From: Sagittula sp. P11
Lineage (GTDB): Bacteria > Pseudomonadota > Alphaproteobacteria > Rhodobacterales > Rhodobacteraceae
Direction: 5' to 3'
NCBI RefSeq assembly: GCF_002814095.1
Contig: NZ_CP021913.1
Coordinates: 1,550,001-1,614,000, forward strand
Length of the DNA stretch: 64,000 nt
Shown: piece after piece, positions 8,257-17,148 of the stretch
Layout of the letters: each line of letters begins with the position of its first letter
Position numbering within the stretch: the stretch's first letter is position 1
Notes under the pieces: generated by a model
What the model saw: the letters and a program-made list of their open reading frames with translations, nothing else
Database searches by the model: none
Told to the model about the DNA's origin: nothing
Position numbers and translations under genes: made by a program

Positions 8257-9171
8257 ATGGCAAAGCGCTACGGCGGAAAATACAGCCCCGACGGGGACAT
8301 GGCGGGCAAACCGACGCTTCGTGAGGACCGTGCCGAGGTGCGCGCCTACAAGGGCGCAAAGGTCGCGCCGGCCGGTGCCCGGTCCAACGTGCTGTTCATT
8401 CCCGGGCTGCTCCTCGCCTTCTTCTCGATCAACGAAGCGCCGGCCGACATGGCCGTGGGCCTTCTGGGCGCCGGATCATTGATCCTTGGCGCGTGGCTCC
8501 TGCGCGACGGGCTGCAGGCCGAATCCGCCTACCACGAACGCAAGATCGCCCGCCGCCCGTCGATCCCGCGCAAGCTGTTCGCGGCGGGCCTCTGCGGCAT
8601 CGGTGCCGCGCTGGCCGCCTGGACGTCGCAGCACGGTGTCGCGGCCCCGGCGATCTACGGCGTCGTCGCCGCCGCGCTGCACATCGGCGCCTTCGGCATC
8701 GACCCGATGAAGGACAAGGGAATGGATGGCATCGACACCTTCCAGCAGGACCGCGTGGCCCGCGTGGTCGACGAGGCGGAGCGCCACCTCGCCGCCATGA
8801 ACGAGGCCGTGAAGCGCGCCGACGACGCCCAGTCCGAGGCCCGCGTCGAACGCTTCACCGTCAAGGCCCGCGAGATGATCCGCACCGTGGAGGAAGACCC
8901 CCGCGACCTGACCGCCGCCCGCCAGTTCCTCGGCGTCTACCTGATGGGGGCGAAGGACGCCGCCATCAAGTTCGCGGATATCTATTCGCGCACCCGCGAC
9001 CGCGGGGCCAAAACCGATTTCATGATGTTGCTCACCGATCTCGAAGAGAGCTTCGACAAGAAGATCGAAAAACTGCTTGAGGACGACAACGCCGACCTCA
9101 ACATCGAGATAGAGGTCCTGCGCGAGCGCCTGCAGCGCGAAGGCGTGCATCTCGACCGGAAGTTGGGCTGA
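8257..9171 (+). CDS. XpaC-family membrane protein, copy 2
   Basis: A 304-aa member of the 5-bromo-4-chloroindolyl phosphate hydrolysis (XpaC) family. It has a basic N-terminal 45 residues, hydrophobic segments at roughly 48-65, 70-86, 108-126 and 130-148, and a long helical cytoplasmic part (about 165-304) with coiled-coil character. It shares the PSIPRKLF and GIDPMKDK blocks with copy 1. It is followed 24 bases later by telA, the usual partner of XpaC in Gram-positive and proteobacterial genomes. The role is unknown; a link to envelope stress or toxic anion tolerance is only by association. Confidence 0.85.
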   Translation: MAKRYGGKYSPDGDMAGKPTLREDRAEVRAYKGAKVAPAGARSNVLFIPGLLLAFFSINEAPADMAVGLLGAGSLILGAWLLRDGLQAESAYHERKIARRPSIPRKLFAAGLCGIGAALAAWTSQHGVAAPAIYGVVAAALHIGAFGIDPMKDKGMDGIDTFQQDRVARVVDEAERHLAAMNEAVKRADDAQSEARVERFTVKAREMIRTVEEDPRDLTAARQFLGVYLMGAKDAAIKFADIYSRTRDRGAKTDFMMLLTDLEESFDKKIEKLLEDDNADLNIEIEVLRERLQREGVHLDRKLG

Positions 9172-9195
9172 AATTTTAAACGGGGGATCCCTTAG

Positions 9196-10392
9196 ATGTC
9201 TGAAAACGTTCGCCAGGAAGCTCAGAAGACGCTCACGATGGTCGATGAGGTCAACGCCACCATCCTGCCGGAACCGGCCGATGCCAATGCCATCGTCCCG
9301 CTGAAGGAAGCCCCGGCCGAGACCAGCGAGGAAATCCGCGCCCGGATGGACGAGATCGACATGAGCGACACGAACTCCATCGTGTCCTTCGGCTCCGCCG
9401 CGCAGGCCGAACTCCAGACGATTTCCCAGGCGATGCTGACGGACGTGCGCAACAAGGACGTGGGCCCGGCGGGCGACAGCTTGCGCGGCATCGTCACCAC
9501 GATCCGCGGCTTCTCCGTGTCAGAGCTGGACGTGCGCCGCGAACGTTCGTGGTGGGAAAAGCTCTTGGGCCGCGCCGCCCCCTTCGCCAAGTTCACCGCC
9601 CGGTACGAAACGGTGCAGGCGCAGATCGACAAGGTCACCGACGACCTCCTGAAGCACGAGCACCGGCTCCTGAAGGACATCAAGTCGCTCGACCTGCTCT
9701 ATGAAAAGACCCTGCAGTTCTACGACGAGCTGGCGCTCTACATCGCCGCCGGCGAAGAGAAGCTGGAAGAACTTGACGGCATCGCGATCCCCGCGAAGGA
9801 GAACGAGGTCCAGAACGCCGACGAGGGCGACCAGGTGATGAAGGCGCAGGAACTGCGCGACCTGCGCGGCGCCCGCGACGATCTGGAACGCCGGGTGCAC
9901 GACCTGAAGCTGACGCGCCAGGTCACCATGCAGTCGCTGCCCTCGATCCGTCTGGTGCAGGAAAACGACAAGTCCCTCGTGACCAAGATCAACTCGACGC
10001 TGGTCAACACCGTGCCGCTCTGGGAAACCCAGCTTGCGCAGGCGGTCACCATCCAGCGTTCGAAGCAGGCCGCCGCCGCCGTGCGCGACGCCAACGACCT
10101 GACCAACGAGCTTCTGACCTCCAACGCCGCCAACCTGCGCGACAGCAACAAGATCATCCGCGAGGAGATGGAGCGCGGCGTCTTCGACATCGAGGCGGTC
10201 AAGCAGGCCAACGCCGACCTGATCGGAACCATCGAGGACTCGCTGCGGATCGCGGACGAGGGCAAGGCGCGCCGCGCCAAGGCCGAAGAGGAACTGAAGA
10301 AGATGGAACACGAACTGCGCGACACGCTGGCCTCCGCGAAGGCCCGCAAGACCGGGACCGGCGACGTCGCCGCAACCGCGGTGCCGTCCTGA
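9196..10392 (+). CDS. telA: toxic anion resistance protein TelA family
   Basis: A 398-aa soluble protein of the TelA family, predicted almost wholly helical and coiled coil. Recognisable segments are RERSWWEKLLGR, ARYETVQAQIDKV, LLKDIKSLDLLYE and MQSLPSIRLVQENDKSLVTKI, all typical of the family. TelA genes were first linked to tellurite resistance; their direct activity is not known. The gene lies between the second XpaC-like gene and a DUF2927 lipoprotein gene (two-base spacing to the latter), so these are co-transcribed. Confidence 0.93.
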   Translation: MSENVRQEAQKTLTMVDEVNATILPEPADANAIVPLKEAPAETSEEIRARMDEIDMSDTNSIVSFGSAAQAELQTISQAMLTDVRNKDVGPAGDSLRGIVTTIRGFSVSELDVRRERSWWEKLLGRAAPFAKFTARYETVQAQIDKVTDDLLKHEHRLLKDIKSLDLLYEKTLQFYDELALYIAAGEEKLEELDGIAIPAKENEVQNADEGDQVMKAQELRDLRGARDDLERRVHDLKLTRQVTMQSLPSIRLVQENDKSLVTKINSTLVNTVPLWETQLAQAVTIQRSKQAAAAVRDANDLTNELLTSNAANLRDSNKIIREEMERGVFDIEAVKQANADLIGTIEDSLRIADEGKARRAKAEEELKKMEHELRDTLASAKARKTGTGDVAATAVPS

Positions 10393-10394
10393 TC

Positions 10395-11423
10395 ATGGGC
10401 GCAGCGCGCGACATTTCCCGGTCCGCAAGGGCCAGGCTCCGGGCCAATGTCCCGGCCTGGGTCCCGGCGCTCCTCTGCGTCGCGGCCCTATCGGCCTGTG
10501 ACGAGGCGGCGCTTGCACCCAGCCAGACCGTCGTCACGCCCGAAGCCCGCCCTGCCCCCGTGGCCGCCCCCCCGCCGGTCACCGAAGCGGAGCCGACGCC
10601 GCCCTCCGCCGCCTCGCGCGAGATCGCGGCCTATTACTCGCGCGTGCAGGCCGACAACCTCGCCCGCGGCCTCCTGCGCACCGACGGTGGCGGGCCCGAC
10701 ACGCCGTTCACCGACACCATGCTGGTGCGCAACTTCATGGCCATCGCGCTGGAAGAGGAATACATCCGCGGCGAGGGCCTGCGCCCGGCCGGCCCCGGCG
10801 CCTCCTCGGCGGTCAAGAAGTGGACCCAGCCGGTGCGCGTCACCACCGAGTTCGGCCCCGGCGTCCCGCGCGAGCAGATCGACTGGGACCGCGCCGAGGT
10901 GGCGAAATACGCCGCCCGCCTTGGCCGCATCACCGGCCACCCGGTGTCGATGAGCAACGACAACCCGAACTTCTACGTCCTCTTCATGTCGGAGGACGAC
11001 CAGCCGCAGATCGCCAACCGCATCCGCCAGCTCGTGCCGGACGTGAACCCCAACGCGCTGCGCATCTTCCGCAACCTGCCGCGCGGCATCCACTGCCTCG
11101 TGATGGCCTTCGCCACCGACTACGGCGGCTACGACTACGGCACGGCGATCGCGGTGATCCGTTCCGAACACCCGGACCTGATGCGCCGGTCCTGCGTGCA
11201 CGAGGAAATGGCCCAGGGCTTCGGCCTGACCAACGACAGCCCCTCCGCGCGCCCGACGATCTTCAACGACGACGACGAATTCGCGCTGCTGACCCGGCAC
11301 GACGAGCTGCTGCTCAAGATCCTCTACGATCCGCGCCTGCGCCCGGGCATGTCCGCCGAAGAGGCGCTGCCCATCGTGCGCGAAAAGGCCGCCGATCTCG
11401 TCGGATCCGGCAATTCAAGCTGA
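10395..11423 (+). CDS. DUF2927 domain lipoprotein
   Basis: A 342-aa exported protein. An N-terminal basic region and hydrophobic stretch end in a lipobox (ALSAC), so it should be a lipoprotein; a Pro/Ala-rich linker follows (about residues 37-75). The rest matches DUF2927: VLFMSEDD, GIHCLVMAFA, CVHEEMAQGFGLTND and IFNDDDEFALLT. The HEEMAQ segment resembles a metallopeptidase-like helix, but an HExxH motif is absent, so no enzymatic role is claimed. It sits two bases after telA and 49 bases before the SPFH gene in the same operon. Confidence 0.85.
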   Translation: MGAARDISRSARARLRANVPAWVPALLCVAALSACDEAALAPSQTVVTPEARPAPVAAPPPVTEAEPTPPSAASREIAAYYSRVQADNLARGLLRTDGGGPDTPFTDTMLVRNFMAIALEEEYIRGEGLRPAGPGASSAVKKWTQPVRVTTEFGPGVPREQIDWDRAEVAKYAARLGRITGHPVSMSNDNPNFYVLFMSEDDQPQIANRIRQLVPDVNPNALRIFRNLPRGIHCLVMAFATDYGGYDYGTAIAVIRSEHPDLMRRSCVHEEMAQGFGLTNDSPSARPTIFNDDDEFALLTRHDELLLKILYDPRLRPGMSAEEALPIVREKAADLVGSGNSS

Positions 11424-11472
11424 CCGCGCCCCCCGCCGCCGTCCGACCGTTTTGAGATAAGGAGAGATTTCA

Positions 11473-12600
11473 ATGCCGATCTGGGATTTCCTCAAGGGAC
11501 AGTTCATCGACGTCATCCACTGGACGGACGACACCCGCGACACGCTCGTCTGGCGGTTCGAGCGCGAGGGCCACGAGATCAAGTACGGCGCCAAGCTGAC
11601 GGTGCGCGAAGGACAGGCGGCGGTCTTCGTCCACGAGGGCCAGCTTGCCGACGTCTTCACCCCCGGCATGTACATGCTGGAAACCAACAACATGCCGATC
11701 ATGACGTCGCTCCAGCACTGGGACCACGGCTTCCAGAGCCCGTTCAAGTCAGAGATCTACTTCGTCTCGACCGCCCGCTTCACCAACCTGAAGTGGGGCA
11801 CGAAGAACCCGATCATGCTGCGCGACCCGGAGTTCGGCCCGACCCGCATCCGCGCCTTCGGCACCTACGCGATCAAGGTCGCCGACCCCGCGCTCTTCAT
11901 GCAGGAAATCGTCGGCACCGACGGCGAGTTCACCACCGACGAGGTCGCCTTCCAGATCCGCAACATCATCGTGCAGGAATTCAGCCAGGCCATCGCCCGC
12001 TCCGGCATCCCGGTGCTCGACATGGCGGCCAACACCGGCGAGGTCGGCGGGCTGATCGCCAAGGCCATCGACCCGACCATCGCCGCCTACGGCCTGACGC
12101 TGCCCGAACTCTACATCGAGAACATCTCCCTCCCCCCCGAGGTCGAGAAGGCGCTCGACGCCCGCACCTCGCGCGGGCTGGCCGGCAACCTCGACGACCA
12201 CATGAAGTGGAAGGCGGCCGAGGCCATGGGCAAGGGCGGCGCCATGGACCAGTCGATGGGCATGGGCTTCGGCGCGGGCATGGGCATGAACATGGCCCAG
12301 CAGATGACCCAGCCCTCCGGCGGTCAGCCCGGGCCCTGGGGCGGCCAGCAGCAACCGGCCGCCGCCGCGCCGCCACCGCCTCCCCCCCCGCCGGTGGAAC
12401 ACGTCTGGCACATCGCAAAGGCCGGGCAGACCACCGGCCCGTTCTCGAAAGCCGACCTCGGCAAGATGGTCACCACCGGAGAGTTCGACCGCGAAACCCA
12501 CGTCTGGACGCAAGGCCAGGACGGCTGGAAAAAGGCGGGCGAAGTGTCCGAACTGGCACAGCTCTTCACCGTCATGCCCCCGCCGCCGCCGCCGATGTAA
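11473..12600 (+). CDS. SPFH-domain (YdjI/virion core-like) protein with C-terminal GYF_2 domain
   Basis: A 375-aa protein. The first 240 residues are an SPFH-type domain of the YdjI kind (GHEIKYGAKLTVREGQAAVFVHEG, SEIYFVSTARFTNLKWGT). A Gly/Met/Pro-rich linker with a polyproline run follows (about 245-305), then a C-terminal GYF_2/DUF4339 domain (WHIAKAGQTTGPFSKADL to WKKAGE), a peptide-binding module. In Bacillus, ydjI belongs to the PspA (ydjF) membrane-stress operon beside a zinc-ribbon protein gene. A strong AAGGAGA ribosome-binding site precedes the ATG. It ends the co-directional run that began at 6973. Confidence 0.88.
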   Translation: MPIWDFLKGQFIDVIHWTDDTRDTLVWRFEREGHEIKYGAKLTVREGQAAVFVHEGQLADVFTPGMYMLETNNMPIMTSLQHWDHGFQSPFKSEIYFVSTARFTNLKWGTKNPIMLRDPEFGPTRIRAFGTYAIKVADPALFMQEIVGTDGEFTTDEVAFQIRNIIVQEFSQAIARSGIPVLDMAANTGEVGGLIAKAIDPTIAAYGLTLPELYIENISLPPEVEKALDARTSRGLAGNLDDHMKWKAAEAMGKGGAMDQSMGMGFGAGMGMNMAQQMTQPSGGQPGPWGGQQQPAAAAPPPPPPPPVEHVWHIAKAGQTTGPFSKADLGKMVTTGEFDRETHVWTQGQDGWKKAGEVSELAQLFTVMPPPPPPM

Positions 12601-12778
12601 CCCCTTCGCGGCCCCCGCCCGGACACCCGGGGGCCGCGCCCCCCGTCACCGCGCGCAACGCCGCGCTCCGACGCAAAAGCCGCGCCCCCTTCCGCCCGGC
12701 CATGACTCCTCCGCGCGCCACAGGCCGCCGGGGCCACTCTCCGCTGCCGACGCCCGCCACTACACCAGGACGCCCCCA

Positions 12779-12832
12779 CCTTCATCTTGGCCAAAATACC
12801 TCGGGGGGCCGCAGGCGGGGGCGGAGCCCCCT
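12779..12832. repeat. intergenic repeat of the Rhodobacteraceae CCAAAATACC type with hairpin
   Basis: The 3' spacer after the SPFH gene contains CTTCATCTTGGCCAAAATACC-like sequence followed by G-rich sequence and a GGGGGC-GGA-GCCCCC hairpin (about 12817-12831). I recognise this arrangement as a recurrent intergenic element in Rhodobacteraceae genomes. It lies between convergent genes and may work as a bidirectional terminator. No second copy was found in this window. Confidence 0.45.
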
Positions 12833-12834
12833 CC

Positions 12835-13395
12835 TCACCCGCCCGACAGTGCCCGCGGCAGGGCGCTCATCAGAGCCGGGGCGTTGCAGGCATAGGGCGG
12901 AAAGGCGTGCTCCGTCACACGCTCCACCGGGAAGGGCCGGAACGGATCGACCTGGCTTTCATACATAAGCTCGCCATCCAGGCAGAGGTCCTGCGCCGCG
13001 CTGCCGATGTTGAAGCCGAAGCCGCCCGTGCCGCAGCTCGTGCCGAAACCGTCCATGTTCCACGCCTGCGGCATATCCACACCCATGCCCTCGACCAGCA
13101 GTTCCGGCCCCTCGGGGTCGAGGAAGAGCCGCCAGTCGGTCTCCTCGTTCAGCATCCGCAGGCCCCAGTGGCCGATGGCTTCGCCGTCCTTCGTCCCGTC
13201 GACGTGAAAGCAGATCAGGTCGCTGTCCCGCACCAATGGCGCGGACACGTCCCGCGTGTCGTATTGCAGCGCGCCCGACACCGCGTAGCCGCCAGACCCC
13301 TCCCAGCGGAAGGCCATGGTCACCGTCTCCGCCCGGAGCGGCGCCGCCAGCAGGATCATCAGGGTCGTTCGCAGGTACACGCAGCAGTCCTCCAT
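12835..13395 (-). CDS. exported protein of unknown function
   Basis: A 186-aa protein with an N-terminal signal peptide (hydrophobic LMILLAAP, likely cleavage after LRA). The mature part contains several cysteines (CFHVDG, SCGTGGFG, DLCLDG, YACNAP), probably forming disulphides in the periplasm. I do not recognise a family. It is convergent with the SPFH gene and divergent from the cytochrome b561 gene. The ATG at 13395 was chosen because it places the signal peptide at the N-terminus; the reading frame stays open further upstream. Confidence 0.7.
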   Translation of the reverse strand: MEDCCVYLRTTLMILLAAPLRAETVTMAFRWEGSGGYAVSGALQYDTRDVSAPLVRDSDLICFHVDGTKDGEAIGHWGLRMLNEETDWRLFLDPEGPELLVEGMGVDMPQAWNMDGFGTSCGTGGFGFNIGSAAQDLCLDGELMYESQVDPFRPFPVERVTEHAFPPYACNAPALMSALPRALSGG

Positions 13396-13536
13396 CGTTT
13401 GCCCCGAACCTAACCGCCTGATCCCCTGCGGCAAGAGGTCGTCTCCGGCGCGCTTGCCTTGAATCGCGCCGCCCGTAATCTGAACCCGGCAATTCACCGG
13501 TGCCGTGCGGCACCGCAGCTTCGGGGATTTCACGGC

Positions 13537-14016
13537 ATGGCCCGCCAAGAGGGATATTCCGGCCTCCAGATCGGCCTTCACTGGACCGTCGCGGTGCTGA
13601 TCGCCGCCGCCTTCCTGACCCACGAGGACATGGGCCGCGCCCTGCGCAACCGCCTCGAATCGGGGGAGGACGCCACGCCGCTGCACGTCTGGCTGGGGAT
13701 CGGCGCGCTGGTCTTCATCGCCATCCGCATCGTCGTGCGCGCCTTCCATGGTGCCCCGCCGCCGCCTGCCGGTCAGCCCCGCTGGGCCGACCTCGCCGCG
13801 CTCTGGGGGCACCGCGCGCTTTACCTCCTGATGATCGCGGCGCCGCTTCTGGGCATCGGCGCCTGGTACGGCGGGCTGCGCACGTCAGGCGAGGTGCACG
13901 AGGTCGTGGGCGAGGCGCTGGTAATCCTCGCCGCCGCCCATGCGGTCGTGGCGCTCCTCCACGCGGTCGTGAAACGCGACGGCGTGCTGACCCGGATGTT
14001 CCGCCCGCAGGTCTGA
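13537..14016 (+). CDS. cytochrome b561-type membrane protein
   Basis: A 159-aa, four-helix membrane protein of the prokaryotic cytochrome b561 family, which carries electrons in the inner membrane. Candidate haem-ligand histidines are in GLHWTVA (helix 1), LHVWLG (helix 2), EVHEVVG and AAAHAVVALLH (helix 4). The length is slightly shorter than E. coli CybB (176 aa). The gene faces away from the exported protein gene and is followed by a 331-base spacer. Confidence 0.85.
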   Translation: MARQEGYSGLQIGLHWTVAVLIAAAFLTHEDMGRALRNRLESGEDATPLHVWLGIGALVFIAIRIVVRAFHGAPPPPAGQPRWADLAALWGHRALYLLMIAAPLLGIGAWYGGLRTSGEVHEVVGEALVILAAAHAVVALLHAVVKRDGVLTRMFRPQV

Positions 14017-14347
14017 GGGCCCGCGCGGGGCCGCGTTAACAAAGATGACGCAACGTCACGCCGATCCGCGGCGGACCGCGGGCGCAAAGGTTAACAACCG
14101 GCCGGTTCGGACCCCCGGACCGGCCGGTTCACCCCTTACAGCGCGTTCACGTTTCCGAACGAATGCTTCCGCCCTTGTGGTCCCGCACCCGGAAACCCCA
14201 ACAGGTGCCCAGCGCACGGCAGCTTAACCCTACCGCACGCACCGGTGATAAAGGCCAAATGTGAACGCGCGCCGCCCTGCCCCCTTCCCCTCCGCGCCAA
14301 TCCTCCTAGGATGACCGCAACCGCCATTGATCCAAGACGATTTTGCC
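14017..14347. promoter_or_regulatory. 331-base spacer with paired palindromes
   Basis: No gene is seen. The notable content is a perfect 12-base palindrome AACCGGCCGGTT at 14096-14107 and a second copy, ACCGGCCGGTT, at 14119-14129. Their centres are about 22 bases apart, two helical turns. They could be tandem operators for the zinc-ribbon gene at 14348, or together a long hairpin (arms 14096-14106 and 14119-14129). No U-run follows, so a simple terminator is less likely. Confidence 0.45.
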
Positions 14348-15484
14348 ATGAGTGACACGCCCCCGCCCTTCGACTCCGCGCCGCCCGAGACCGGCCCCAA
14401 GGAAGAGCACCGCTTCCCCTGCGACCAGTGCGGCGCCGACTATCGCTTTGATCCTGAACGCAATATGCTGATCTGCGACTTCTGCGGATCGACCCGCGAG
14501 GTGATCGAGCAGCGCAGCCCGTGGGAAGGCGGCCTGAAAGAGCTCGACTTCCGGGCGGCGATCGACAACCTCCTGCCGCTCCAGGAGATGGAGGAGACCC
14601 GCGTCACCACCTGTCCGAACTGCGCCGCGCAGCTCGAATTCGACCCGGCGGTGCATGCCACGGAATGCCCCTTCTGCGCCACGCCCGTGGTCGCCGACAC
14701 AGGCACCCACAGGCACATCAAGCCACGGGGATTGCTGCCTTTTGCGCTGGACGAGGCCGCCGCGCGCGACGCCATGACCAAGTGGCTGGGCAAGCTCTGG
14801 TTCGCGCCCGGCGGGCTTCAGGACTACGCCCGCAAGGGCCGCAAGATGAGCGGCATCTACGTGCCCTACTGGACCTACGACGCCAACACGGCCTCCCGCT
14901 ACTCGGGCGAACGCGGCACGGTCTACTACGTGACCGAAACCGTGGTGCGCGACGGCAAGCGCCAGCAGGTGCAGGTCCAGAAGATCCGCTGGTCGCCCGC
15001 CTCGGGCCATGTCTCGCGGTTCTTCGACGACGTTCTCGTGCTGGCCTCCCGGGCGCTGCCGAAGCGGTTCACCGACGCGCTGGAGCCCTGGGACCTGGCC
15101 GCGCTGGAGCCCTACCGCCCTGAATTTCTTGCCGGTTTCCGGGCCGAAGGCTATCAGGTCGACCTCGACGAAGGCTTTGTCGAGGCGCGCGCCCACATGG
15201 ACCGGCAGATCGAGCGGGACGTGAAGTTCGACATCGGCGGCGACCGCCAGCGAATCCACCGCATCGACACGAACGTCTCGGACGTGACCTTCAAGCACAT
15301 CCTGCTGCCGGTCTGGCTGGCGGCCTACAAGTACCGGGGCAAGACCTACCGCTTCGTGGTCAACGGCCGCACGGGCCGGGTGCAGGGCGAACGGCCATGG
15401 TCGGCGTGGAAGATCGCCGTGGCGGTGATTCTCGGCCTGATCGTCGCCGCAGGCGTGGGCTACGTCTTCGCCCAGAACCAATGA
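14348..15484 (+). CDS. zinc-ribbon membrane protein (TFIIB-type zinc finger, YdjG-like)
   Basis: A 378-aa protein. Two zinc ribbons are near the N-terminus: CDQCGADYRF with CDFCGS, and CPNCAAQLEF with CPFCATP. A globular part follows (GRKMSGIYVPYWTYDANT, FKHILLPVWLAAYKYRGKTYRF), and one C-terminal membrane helix (WKIAVAVILGLIVAAGVGYVF) anchors it. This class is often misnamed primosomal protein N'-like. In Bacillus a comparable zinc-ribbon gene (ydjG) neighbours the SPFH gene ydjI; here the SPFH gene is about 1.7 kb upstream. That supports one functional locus, by inference. Confidence 0.82.
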   Translation: MSDTPPPFDSAPPETGPKEEHRFPCDQCGADYRFDPERNMLICDFCGSTREVIEQRSPWEGGLKELDFRAAIDNLLPLQEMEETRVTTCPNCAAQLEFDPAVHATECPFCATPVVADTGTHRHIKPRGLLPFALDEAAARDAMTKWLGKLWFAPGGLQDYARKGRKMSGIYVPYWTYDANTASRYSGERGTVYYVTETVVRDGKRQQVQVQKIRWSPASGHVSRFFDDVLVLASRALPKRFTDALEPWDLAALEPYRPEFLAGFRAEGYQVDLDEGFVEARAHMDRQIERDVKFDIGGDRQRIHRIDTNVSDVTFKHILLPVWLAAYKYRGKTYRFVVNGRTGRVQGERPWSAWKIAVAVILGLIVAAGVGYVFAQNQ

Positions 15485-15742
15485 GGGGAGGCGGCGCAAA
15501 GCCCCGCCCTACATCCCGCTGCGCCCCGTGGATTAACGGATTCGTAACCCGTGACGGGCAATGTGTGACCACCCCGCGATTTGTCCTGCCGGTGACGACC
15601 GGAACGTTAACGGCCCGGTGCGCCCCGATGCACCGGGCATGTTTCTCCGGCCCCGGATCCGCAACATGGGCTTGACCCCTTCCGCATTCGCGTCTCTTCC
15701 TGATAGATAGCGCAAACACGAATGCCAGAAGGGACCGGACCC

Positions 15743-16642
15743 ATGATCCTCTGCTGCGGCGAAGCTCTCATCGACATGCTGCCCCGCGAAACGACGGCGG
15801 GTGAGGCGGCCTTTGCCCCCTACGCCGGCGGCGCGGTCTTCAACACCGCCATCGCGCTTGGCCGCCTTGGCGCCCCGGCGGGCTACTTCGGCGGGCTGTC
15901 GAACGACCTCTTCGGCCAGCTTCTGGCGTCCACCCTGACCGCCTCCAACGTCGATCACACCCCGGCGGCACGCAGCGACCGCCCGACGACGCTGGCCTTC
16001 GTCACGCTGGTGGACGGCCACGCCAAATACGCCTTCTACGACGAGAACACCGCCGGGCGGATGCTGTCCTCGGACCAGCTTCCGGCGCTGGACGACACCT
16101 GCAAGGCCCTGTTCTTCGGCGGTATTTCCCTTGTCGGCGAACCGGCGGCCGACACCTATGCCGATCTGTGCGAACGCGCGGGCGACCGCGTGGTCATGAT
16201 CGACCCGAACATCCGCCCCGGCTTCATCACCGACGAACCGCGCTACCGCGCGCGCCTGAGCGCCATGCTGAACCGGGCCGACGTCGTGAAGATCTCCGAC
16301 GAGGACATGGAGTGGCTGGGCACAGCGCCCGAAACGCTGCTGAAGCAGGGCGTGGCACTGGTGCTGGTGACGCGCGGCGCGGAAGGCGTGGACATGGTCA
16401 GCCGCGAGGGGACGAAGCGCATCGCCGCGCAGAAGGTCGCCGTGGTCGACACCGTGGGTGCGGGCGACACGTTCAACGCGGGATTCCTCGCCGGGCTCGA
16501 CCGGGCCGGGCTGCTGACCCGGGAGAAGCTCGCCTCTGCATGGCTCGACGATCTGGCACCCGCCGCCGACCTCGGCGCCCGGGCCGCCGCGATCACTGTC
16601 AGCCGCGCGGGCGCCAACCCGCCGTGGGACAACGAGCTGTGA
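15743..16642 (+). CDS. PfkB-family carbohydrate kinase, fructokinase-like
   Basis: A 299-aa ribokinase/PfkB kinase. The N-terminal GEALIDMLP and [15 protein letters not shown] match the first PfkB signature; the second signature is [14 protein letters not shown], with the catalytic base Asp242. Overall sequence most resembles bacterial fructokinases. The ATG at 15743 was preferred to the ATG at 15722 because an AGAAGGGA ribosome-binding site lies upstream of it. Its stop overlaps the GTG start of dtd by four bases (GTGA). The substrate is not proven by sequence. Confidence 0.85.
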   Translation: MILCCGEALIDMLPRETTAGEAAFAPYAGGAVFNTAIALGRLGAPAGYFGGLSNDLFGQLLASTLTASNVDHTPAARSDRPTTLAFVTLVDGHAKYAFYDENTAGRMLSSDQLPALDDTCKALFFGGISLVGEPAADTYADLCERAGDRVVMIDPNIRPGFITDEPRYRARLSAMLNRADVVKISDEDMEWLGTAPETLLKQGVALVLVTRGAEGVDMVSREGTKRIAAQKVAVVDTVGAGDTFNAGFLAGLDRAGLLTREKLASAWLDDLAPAADLGARAAAITVSRAGANPPWDNEL

Positions 16643-17082
16643 GGGCACTGATCCAGCGCGTCACCAACGCCCGCGTCGAGATCGGCGGCTCCACCGTCGG
16701 AGAGATCGGGCCCGGCCTGATGATCCTCGTCTGCGCCATGCAGGGCGATACGGAGGCAGAGGCCGACCGCCTCGCCGCCAAGATCGCGAAGCTCAGGATC
16801 TTCCGCGACGACGAGGGCCGCATGAACCGCTCCGTCACCGACACCGGCGGCGCGGCACTGGTCGTCAGCCAGTTCACCCTTGCGGCCGACACCTCGCGCG
16901 GGAACCGTCCCGGCTTTTCCGCCGCCGCCAGCCCGGACGAGGGCGAACGCCTCTACAACCACTTCGCCGCGCAGGTCCAGAAGCAGGGCATCCCGGTCGC
17001 CACCGGACGCTTCGGCGCGGACATGGCGGTGAGCCTGACCAACGACGGGCCGGTGACGATCTGGATGGACACCGACAGCTGA
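16639..17082 (+). CDS. dtd: D-aminoacyl-tRNA deacylase
   Basis: Hydrolyses D-aminoacyl-tRNA (and Gly-tRNA-Ala), preventing D-amino acids entering translation. The 147-aa product has the DTD active-site motifs SQFTLAAD and the cross-subunit Gly-cisPro motif as [10 protein letters not shown]. The start codon is GTG, lying within the stop of the kinase gene (GTGA), which implies translational coupling. Length is normal for the family. Confidence 0.95.
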   Translation: MRALIQRVTNARVEIGGSTVGEIGPGLMILVCAMQGDTEAEADRLAAKIAKLRIFRDDEGRMNRSVTDTGGAALVVSQFTLAADTSRGNRPGFSAAASPDEGERLYNHFAAQVQKQGIPVATGRFGADMAVSLTNDGPVTIWMDTDS

Positions 17083-17148
17083 TCCGCGGCAGCCCTGACG
17101 GGAAGGCCTTCGACGAGACAGGCAGCGCGCCACAGGCGCCCCGCCGGA

